Assembly (NCBI GenBank): GCA_023413015.1
Contig: JAEZQR010000036.1
Coordinates: forward strand, 1-14,521
Direction: 5' to 3'
Length of the DNA stretch: 14,521 nt
Source: Pseudomonadota bacterium
Lineage (GTDB): Bacteria > Pseudomonadota > Alphaproteobacteria > Sphingomonadales > Sphingomonadaceae
Position numbers and translations under genes: made by a program. The notes under the pieces are model-generated. The model was not told where the DNA came from and ran no database searches. It saw nothing but the letters and a program-made list of their open reading frames with translations. Positions 1 to 5,313 of the stretch are shown one piece after another. The first letter of the stretch is position 1. Every line of letters begins with the position of its first letter.

Positions 1-2223
1 GGTCTCCGGCGTTGCAGCTTCCGCCGCGGGCGCTTCGGTCACCGGTTCGGCGACATCGATCGCGGCGACCGCTTCAGCGGCCTCGACAGCGTCGGACGCC
101 TCTGGGGAGGCTTCAGGCGCCTCGGCAGCTTCGGTAGCTGGGTGCTCGCCGTTACGACCGCGACGACGGCCGCCCCTGCGGCCACGGCGACGGCGACGTT
201 GCTGCTCTTCCTCGCCCTCTTCACCGGCTGCGGCCGGCGTCTCGGCGGGCTGAGCGGCCTCGTCCGTATCCGTCGGTTCCGTCACGGCCTCATCCGCGGC
301 CTCGGCGGCGTGCGGCGCGGCTTCCTCGCCGTCCTCGCGGCGACCGCCGCGACGACGCCGGCGTCGGCGACGGCGGCCTCGATCTTCTCGATCTTCGCGC
401 ACATCGCCACCCTCGCGCCGTTCGGAGCGGCGGTCGGTTTCGGTCTCGGCTTCAGCCTCGGTCGGCTCCTCGACTTCCTCCTCCGGCTCCTCCTCGGCAG
501 CGACCGGGGCGGGAAGGGGGGCAGAGGTCGGGATGGCCTTGGCGGGCGGTCCGCCGGCAGCCTCGATCGCGAAGTGCGGTGACGAGAGCTCGGTGTCGGG
601 CACCACCTCGATAGCGACGCCGTAGCGGTCCTCGAGCTCGGCGAGGTCGCCGCGCTTCTTGTTGAGGATGTAGATCGCGACTTCCTCGCCGGCGCGCAGC
701 GTGAACTGGCTGCACTTGCCCTTGACCATCTCGGCCTCGAGCCCGCGCAGCGCGCCGAGTGCGGCCGACGACACGGTGCGGACGATGCCGGCGCCATCGC
801 ACATCGGGCAGGTGTGCGAGGAGGCTTCGAGCACGCCGGTGCGCAGGCGCTGGCGGCTCATCTCCATCAGGCCGAACGACGAGATGCGACCGACCTGGAT
901 TCGCGCGCGGTCGTTGGCGAGCGCGGCCTTCATCGCCTTCTCGACCTTCCGCGTGTTGGAGTGGCTCTCCATGTCGATGAAGTCGATGACGACGAGGCCG
1001 GCCATGTCGCGCAGGCGCAGCTGGCGCGCGATCTCGTCGGCGGCTTCAAGGTTGGTCTTGAGCGCCGTGCCCTCGATGTCGTGCTCGCGCGTCGAGCGGC
1101 CGGAGTTGATGTCGATCGAGACCAGCGCCTCGGTCGGATTGATGACGATGTAGCCGCCCGACTTGAGCTGGACGACCGGCTGGTACATCGCGGCGAGTTG
1201 GCCTTCGACGCCGAAGCGCTGGAACAGCGGTACCGGGTCCGAATATTGCTGAACCTTCTTGGCGTGGCTCGGCATCAAGAGCTTCATGAAGTTCTTGGCG
1301 GCCTTGTAGCCTTCGTCGCCGTCGACCAGCACCTGGTCGATCTCTCGCGAGTAGATGTCGCGGATCGCGCGCTTGATGAGGTCCGAGTCCTGATGGATCA
1401 GCGCCGGCGCGCTCGACTTCAGCGTCAGCTCGCGGATGTCGTCCCACAGGCGGGTCAGATAGTCGAAGTCGCGCTTGATCTCGGTCTTGGTGCGCTTGGT
1501 GCCGGCGGTGCGAATGATGCACGCCATGCCGGACGGCAGCTTGAGGTCAGCGATGAGCGTCTTGAGCTTCTTGCGCTCGGCCTGATTCGAGATCTTGCGG
1601 CTGATGCCGCCGCCGTTGTGCGTGTTGGGCATCAGCACGCTGTAGCGGCCGGCAAGGCTCAGGTAGGTGGTGAGCGCCGCGCCCTTGTTGCCGCGCTCTT
1701 CCTTCACGACCTGGACGAGCAGCACCTGACGGCGGTGGATGACCTCCTGGATCTTGTAGCGGCGGCGCAGCGCCATGCGCTTGCGGCGCAGCGCCTCGGA
1801 CGTCGATTCCTCGCCGGCGCCAGCCTCTTCGGGCGGCGTGGCGGGAGCATCCTCGTCGCCATCGCCATGCTCGTGCTCGGCGTCGTCGGCTTCGTCCGCG
1901 TCGTGCTCCTCGTGGTGCCGCTCGAGCGCCTGCGCGGCCTCGCGCTCCTCGCGCAGCAGCGCCTCGCGATCCTCCTTCGGGATTTGATAATAGTCGGGAT
2001 GGATTTCCGAGAAGGGCAGGAAGCCGTGCCGGTTGCCGCCATACTCGACGAAGGCAGCCTGCAGCGACGGTTCGACCCGCGTGACCTTGGCTAGATAGAT
2101 GTTGCCCTTCAGCTGCTTCCTGGCAGCTGCTTCGAAGTCAAACTCCTCGATACGATTCCCGTTGACGACGGCGACCCGGGTCTCTTCCGGGTGGCGCGCA
2201 TCGATCAGCATGCGCATTGACAT
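1..2223 (-). CDS. rne: Ribonuclease E/G family endoribonuclease, RNase E type (C-terminus cut off by window edge)
   Basis: RNase E makes the first cuts in mRNA decay and processes rRNA and tRNA; it also scaffolds the degradosome. The 741 codons to position 1 are open without a stop. The N-terminus (MSMRMLIDAR) leads into an S1 domain (about residues 36-175) containing an Asp/Glu/His-rich insertion (about 85-150). The catalytic aspartates are visible as SIDINS (D371) and VIDFIDM (D414), and the zinc-link motif CPMC as C472/C475. All sit exactly 68 residues later than E. coli D303, D346, C404 and C407, which fits that insertion. Beyond about 545 the protein is low complexity, acidic with Arg blocks (R617-R625, R676-R680), as expected for an RNA-binding, degradosome-scaffolding tail. 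I chose the ATG at 2223 because GGAG lies 8 nt upstream; in-frame ATGs at 2217 and 2211 are alternatives. It is divergent from the amidase gene. Confidence 0.96.
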   Translation of the reverse strand, partial: MSMRMLIDARHPEETRVAVVNGNRIEEFDFEAAARKQLKGNIYLAKVTRVEPSLQAAFVEYGGNRHGFLPFSEIHPDYYQIPKEDREALLREEREAAQALERHHEEHDADEADDAEHEHGDGDEDAPATPPEEAGAGEESTSEALRRKRMALRRRYKIQEVIHRRQVLLVQVVKEERGNKGAALTTYLSLAGRYSVLMPNTHNGGGISRKISNQAERKKLKTLIADLKLPSGMACIIRTAGTKRTKTEIKRDFDYLTRLWDDIRELTLKSSAPALIHQDSDLIKRAIRDIYSREIDQVLVDGDEGYKAAKNFMKLLMPSHAKKVQQYSDPVPLFQRFGVEGQLAAMYQPVVQLKSGGYIVINPTEALVSIDINSGRSTREHDIEGTALKTNLEAADEIARQLRLRDMAGLVVIDFIDMESHSNTRKVEKAMKAALANDRARIQVGRISSFGLMEMSRQRLRTGVLEASSHTCPMCDGAGIVRTVSSAALGALRGLEAEMVKGKCSQFTLRAGEEVAIYILNKKRGDLAELEDRYGVAIEVVPDTELSSPHFAIEAAGGPPAKAIPTSAPLPAPVAAEEEPEEEVEEPTEAEAETETDRRSERREGGDVREDREDRGRRRRRRRRRGGRREDGEEAAPHAAEAADEAVTEPTDTDEAAQPAETPAAAGEEGEEEQQRRRRRGRRGGRRRGRNGEHPATEAAEAPEASPEASDAVEAAEAVAAIDVAEPVTEAPAAEAATPET

Positions 2224-2455
2224 TGAATATTCTCCAGGCGCTCAGCGCTCCCGCGGCCAGGCCGTCGGGAAGCTGCGCCTTCGACAGGTTGATGTGGTGA
2301 ACTCGGGCCGCGAAACCGGGACGTGCCGTGATCGAGCCCTTGCGGGACCTCAGATCAGCGATGCGACGTGCCAACGTCATGCGACCAAACCTCGGCTACC
2401 TTCGGTACGCGCCGGCAAAAGCCCTTTGGCGCCCGCGAAGGCGGAACAGCTGTGT

Positions 2456-2516
2456 AATACGAAGCCTGCAAGCATCGGCGCGTCTGAACGAGAAGCAGGC
2501 GACGCGGCCTCGTATT
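2456..2516 (-). promoter_or_regulatory. Candidate structured element in the rne 5' leader
   Basis: Plus-strand AATACGA (2456-2462) is the exact complement of TCGTATT (2510-2516). After one mismatch the stem extends with GCC (2464-2466) and GGC (2506-2508). Inside are two mutually exclusive perfect 6-bp pairings: GCCTGC (2464-2469) with GCAGGC (2495-2500), and CGCGTC (2479-2484) with GACGCG (2501-2506). The relevant transcript would be the minus-strand rne leader. A stem of this length with alternative inner pairings suggests a folded leader, possibly an RNase E autoregulatory target. Function is inferred, not seen. Confidence 0.45.
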
Positions 2517-2524
2517 TCGATGCG

Positions 2525-2546
2525 AGCCACGCGGAAGTGCGTGGCT
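2525..2546 (-). promoter_or_regulatory. Perfect 8-bp stem-loop in the rne leader region
   Basis: AGCCACGC (2525-2532) and GCGTGGCT (2539-2546) are perfect inverted repeats around a 6-nt loop. No T-run follows on either strand, so it is not an intrinsic terminator. It could be a 5'-stabilising hairpin of the rne mRNA or a protein-binding dyad. Confidence 0.5.
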
Positions 2547-2616
2547 AACGAAAACTTAGGTAGCATCGAAGCGTGTCATGAACAACACAAAGCGTCGCCT
2601 AAATTTGCACCGCTGC

Positions 2617-2645
2617 TTGAGTCGCCGAGTCGTTAACGATAGGAT
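2617..2645 (+). promoter_or_regulatory. Candidate sigma-70 type promoter for the amidase gene
   Basis: TTGAGT (2617-2622), a 17-bp spacer and TAGGAT (2640-2645) match the housekeeping consensus at 4/6 and 4/6, giving a leader of about 30 nt. The spacer carries a 10-bp palindrome TCGTTAACGA (2630-2639). A competing -10, GATAAT at 2663-2668 (5/6), has no good -35 and would leave only about 9 nt of leader. Confidence 0.35.
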
Positions 2646-2683
2646 TCCCTTAAGTTTCGCGGGATAATCGCGCGAGGGGGCAC

Positions 2684-4003
2684 ATGGGCAAGATGGAGCG
2701 GCTCTGCGCGGCGTCGGCCGTCGCACTACTCGCGGCGTCGGCGGACGCGGCCGCACTCAAGTCGGTGACGTTCGAGCCGACCGGCGACGACGTGCGCGTG
2801 GTGATCGGGTTCGACGACGACTTCGAGGCGCCGTCGGCCTTCGCGCTCGACGGGCCGCAGCGGCTCGTCATCGATCTTCCCGGCAACAGGACCGATACCA
2901 GGAGCTACGACGGGCAGGGGCTGGCCTCGCGCGCACGCACGGCGCAGTTCAGCGCCGAGAAGGCGCGCGTCGTGATCGACCTTTCGGCGCCGGCGGCACT
3001 GGGCGAGGTGGCGGCCGCGGACAACAAGCTGACGCTGACGCTGCGCCGCAGCGACGCCGCCGCGTTCGGCAAGCTGGTCGCCAAGGGGCGCGCCAAGCTG
3101 CCGGGGATCGCGGCGCCGGTCGAGGTCGCAAAGGCAGAACCGGCGAAGGCGGAAGCCAAGCCGGCCCCGGCACGGGAGGCCGGCAGCCAGGTCGCTGCCA
3201 AGGCGCCGGAAGCTGACAAGCCGGTCGTCAAGCCCGAGCCGAAGGTGCAGCAGGCGGCCGCCGTTCCGGCCAAGCCGACGACGCCGGTTCGCACGGCGGC
3301 GCGATCGGGCTTCCGGCCGTTGGTGGTGATCGACGCCGGACATGGCGGGCATGACGTCGGCGCGATCAGCGTGCTCGAGCAGAAGCGCGAGAAGGACGCG
3401 ACGCTCGCCATCGCCCTTGCGGTCCGCCGCGAACTCGAGGCTTCGGGCCGGTTCCGCGTGATGATGACTCGCTCGGACGACCGATTCCTGCCGCTGCCTC
3501 AGCGCGTCGCGATCGCGCAGAAGGCGAAGGCGAACCTGTTCATCTCGATCCACGCCGACGCGGCTCCGGTTCCCGAGGCGCGGGGTGCGACGGTCTATAC
3601 GCTGTCCGAGGTCGCCTCCGACCGCGAGGCGGCGCGGCTCGCGGCGAAGGAGAACAAATCCGACATCCTGGCCGGCTTCAACGTACCGCTCGACAATATC
3701 GACGTCGCCGACATCCTCATCGACCTTGCGCAGCGCGAGACGATGAACGTGTCGGCGAGCTTCGCGGCGACGCTCCAGCGCGAGATGAGCCCGGACGTCT
3801 ATTTCAAGAGCAACGCCCACCGTTTCGCGGGCTTCCGCGTGCTCAAGGCGCCCGACGTGCCGTCGGTGCTGCTGGAGACCGGCTACGTCTCGAACGACAC
3901 GGACGCCAAGTTCCTGTTCTCCAGCGCCGGCCAGAAGGCCATCGCCCAAGGCGTGCGCAAGGCGGTCGAGGCGCATTTCTCGCGGCATATGGCGCAACGC
4001 TAG
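2684..4003 (+). CDS. amiC: Secreted N-acetylmuramoyl-L-alanine amidase (AMIN + Amidase_3, AmiC-like)
   Basis: A 439-residue zinc amidase that cleaves the amide between MurNAc and the stem peptide, working in the periplasm during cell separation. The N-terminus looks like a signal peptide ending near ADA (residues 21-23). An AMIN-type beta domain (about 25-122) should target septal peptidoglycan. An Ala/Lys/Pro-rich linker (about 140-207) joins it to the catalytic Amidase_3 domain (about 212-435). Expected zinc ligands are H220 in DAGHGG, E236 in REKD and H290 in SIHADA; the catalytic glutamate is E398 in LLETGY. The start at 2684 is backed by GAGG 6 nt upstream; ATG 2693 is an alternative. 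It is divergent from rne. A degenerate copy of its last roughly 60 bp lies at 5170-5230, so in the ancestor it probably abutted the PBP1A gene. Confidence 0.95.
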   Translation: MGKMERLCAASAVALLAASADAAALKSVTFEPTGDDVRVVIGFDDDFEAPSAFALDGPQRLVIDLPGNRTDTRSYDGQGLASRARTAQFSAEKARVVIDLSAPAALGEVAAADNKLTLTLRRSDAAAFGKLVAKGRAKLPGIAAPVEVAKAEPAKAEAKPAPAREAGSQVAAKAPEADKPVVKPEPKVQQAAAVPAKPTTPVRTAARSGFRPLVVIDAGHGGHDVGAISVLEQKREKDATLAIALAVRRELEASGRFRVMMTRSDDRFLPLPQRVAIAQKAKANLFISIHADAAPVPEARGATVYTLSEVASDREAARLAAKENKSDILAGFNVPLDNIDVADILIDLAQRETMNVSASFAATLQREMSPDVYFKSNAHRFAGFRVLKAPDVPSVLLETGYVSNDTDAKFLFSSAGQKAIAQGVRKAVEAHFSRHMAQR

Positions 4004-4041
4004 GCCATGAACTCGTAAGTCCAGCACTGCTCGATCCATAG

Positions 4042-4061
4042 CCGCCTTGGGTCGAAAGCGG
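4042..4061. repeat. Short hairpin, possible sphingomonad dispersed repeat
   Basis: CCGCCTT (4042-4048), loop GGGTCG and AAAGCGG (4055-4061) form a 7-bp stem with a single C/A mismatch. It lies between the convergent amidase and esterase genes and lacks a T-run. The core, a CCGC-pyrimidine stem around GGGTCG followed by GGACGTT, resembles a dispersed intergenic motif I recall from sphingomonad genomes. That identification is from memory and would need a genome-wide count. Confidence 0.35.
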
Positions 4062-4109
4062 ACGTTCAGCGCCGGGTGAGGCCCGTTTCGGTTGCCGCAA
4101 GCTCCGCGC

Positions 4110-5081
4110 TTAGGGGCGCGTCGGCCACGACGACCCAAGCTTCGCTGCCTCGTTACGCCACAAATGGCGAATGCCATTGCTAATCACCCGCGGCACCGCG
4201 GTATAATGATCTTCGCCACTGTAGATTTCGGTCTTGAGCGTAAGTCCGTCGTAGTTGCGCAGGTGCAGCTGCTCGGCGAAGCGAGTGGTCGAACTGACGA
4301 TTCCCGAAACCGCGAGAAACCACTCGTCTATCTCTCTGTCGCCGGCACCGATGAACAATTCGACCGGTAGCCGCTTGCTGGACGAAGCAAAGCGTTCCTC
4401 CGCCTTAAAGACCGCTGCATCGACCCCGTTCAGATAGGGGCTACCTAGAATAACCTTTTGGAATGCCCCTGGCCTGACGAAAAGCGAATAAGCGGCAAGC
4501 ATGCCGCCGGCGGAGTGGCTATAGAGCGCATGCTCGCCGGAGAAGCGATATCGCGCTGCCATCGCTGGTCGCACTTCGTCGATCAGAACAGCGAGGAAGT
4601 CGTCGGCCCGATGCGGGAAATCGGGAATTGGGGCGACTGTGGTCCAGGCTTCCCCACCCAAGCCGGGCGGCGCATAGCCTTTCCCCGTCGGTGAGAACTC
4701 GACGATTCGTTTGCCGACGCCCGAGAGCCCTTCTTTTGCCGGACTGCCGATGCCGATGACGATCATCTCTGGCGCGTAATTGCCGATCACCAGAGTATCG
4801 AGAATCCCGACGACGGCTCGCGTCATCAGAGGACCGTCGAGAACCCAAAGGACTGGATAGCGACGTTGTGGTTGAGCTTCGTAGCTGGCGGGAAGTGCGA
4901 TCGTCAGCTCATGCGCATAGTCGAACCGCTTCGACTGGAAGCGCTCGACCGGACGAAGATCCATATTCGCCCGCGCCCCTGGAATTGCAGCCAGCTGCGG
5001 GTTGGCGACAGCTGCCGAAGGCGCGACCAGGGCAAGCATGCACAAACCGATCGCTGCATCGCGGGGCTTGGATCGACGCAT
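4110..5081 (-). CDS. Secreted alpha/beta-hydrolase, putative esterase family (Fes/esterase D-like)
   Basis: A 323-residue predicted serine hydrolase of the putative esterase family, which includes enterochelin esterases and S-formylglutathione hydrolases. The N-terminus has basic residues, a hydrophobic core and a probable cleavage near AVA-NP (residues 24-28), so a periplasmic location is likely. The nucleophile elbow is SHSAGG with S190 (Ser replaces the usual first Gly), the probable acid is D248 in GAGDRE and the base H292 in GEDHY. Landmarks LWVLDG (78-83) and GSPYL also fit. The substrate cannot be told. The start at 5081 follows GGGGAG. The gene is convergent to the amidase and divergent from mrcA. 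Base composition is visibly lower in GC than its neighbours (about 58% in a 60-base sample), with codons such as ATT, GTT and CTA otherwise rare here, which suggests acquisition by transfer. Confidence 0.85.
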   Translation of the reverse strand: MRRSKPRDAAIGLCMLALVAPSAAVANPQLAAIPGARANMDLRPVERFQSKRFDYAHELTIALPASYEAQPQRRYPVLWVLDGPLMTRAVVGILDTLVIGNYAPEMIVIGIGSPAKEGLSGVGKRIVEFSPTGKGYAPPGLGGEAWTTVAPIPDFPHRADDFLAVLIDEVRPAMAARYRFSGEHALYSHSAGGMLAAYSLFVRPGAFQKVILGSPYLNGVDAAVFKAEERFASSSKRLPVELFIGAGDREIDEWFLAVSGIVSSTTRFAEQLHLRNYDGLTLKTEIYSGEDHYTAVPRVISNGIRHLWRNEAAKLGSSWPTRP

Positions 5082-5109
5082 ATGCTCCCCGATCTACTCC
5101 GGAGAAATG

Positions 5110-5131
5110 CTGTATTATATCTGCAATACAG
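5110..5131 (-). promoter_or_regulatory. Operator-like dyad over the esterase promoter
   Basis: CTGTATT (5110-5116) and AATACAG (5125-5131) are perfect 7-bp inverted repeats separated by 8 bp. On the minus strand the dyad contains a consensus TATAAT (complement at 5114-5119) and overlaps TTGACT (complement at 5130-5135). TATAAT as the -10 would place the start about 25 nt before the esterase ATG at 5081, though no good -35 is spaced to it; alternatively TTGACT pairs with a weak CAGCAT 17 bp on. A protein bound here would block the promoter. No regulator gene is adjacent. Confidence 0.5.
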
Positions 5132-5169
5132 TCAAGTGATTTTGCAGGCCAGACCTTCGTATACTCCTC

Positions 5170-5230
5170 TCACCTAGGGCGTGCGGAAGGCGGTCGAAAC
5201 GCATTCTCACGGCGTATGGCGCAGCGGTGA
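5170..5230 (+). pseudogene. Decayed duplicate of the amidase (amiC) 3' end
   Basis: Bases 5178-5230 align with 3950-4003, the last 17 codons plus stop of the amidase gene, at 44 of 54 columns with one 1-base gap (CATTTCTC versus CATTCTC). Similarity continues weakly 9 bases upstream (5/9) and then stops. The gap breaks the reading frame, so this is a remnant, not a gene. It lies 83 bp before the mrcA start, where the end of an adjoining amidase gene would be expected. See the finding on the insertion. Confidence 0.75.
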
Positions 5231-5277
5231 GGACCGCCGGACCGAAGATTTCGGCTGGAACCGCGACTATCCTGCGC

Positions 5278-5305
5278 TTGAGAGCCTATCAGCGCCTGCT
5301 ATACC
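5278..5305 (+). promoter_or_regulatory. Candidate mrcA promoter giving a near-leaderless mRNA
   Basis: TTGAGA (5278-5283), a 16-bp spacer and TATACC (5300-5305) resemble a housekeeping promoter. The expected start about 7 bp downstream is 5312, only 2 nt before the ATG at 5314. No Shine-Dalgarno sequence precedes that ATG, consistent with leaderless initiation. Confidence 0.35.
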
Positions 5306-5313
5306 GCTGAACC

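Larger units (their letters stand above)
2224..2683. other. Divergent intergenic region holding the rne leader and amidase promoter
   Basis: This 460-bp stretch between the divergent rne and amidase starts has no convincing gene. Short open frames on both strands lack a ribosome site and family features. The rne-proximal two thirds is GC-rich with several inverted repeats (entered separately). The amidase-proximal 130 bp (about 2550-2680) is distinctly AT-richer, as expected for promoters. RNase E genes commonly have long structured 5' leaders used for autoregulation (established in E. coli); here the leader would be over 300 nt if transcription starts in the AT-rich part. Confidence 0.7.

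Noticed and set aside
814..2094. 426-codon plus-strand open frame within rne
   Set aside because: Antisense of the RNase E catalytic domain, whose active-site spacing is exactly that of E. coli; the plus-strand frame has no recognisable domain.
2138..2380. 80-codon minus-strand frame in the rne leader overlapping the rne start, a possible regulatory upstream ORF
   Set aside because: No properly spaced ribosome site and no recognisable peptide features; it extends out of frame into rne. GC-rich DNA gives such frames by chance.
2633..2653. Two TTAA boxes near the amidase promoter, resembling a CtrA site
   Set aside because: The spacing is 13 bp, not the 7 bp of the TTAA-N7-TTAA consensus.
2726..4177. 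483-codon minus-strand open frame opposite the amidase
   Set aside because: Antisense shadow with low-complexity Arg-rich content; it also overlaps the end of the esterase gene.
5109..5131. The 5110-5131 dyad as a transcription terminator
   Set aside because: It is AT-rich with no T-run on either strand and lies upstream of both genes, at the esterase promoter.
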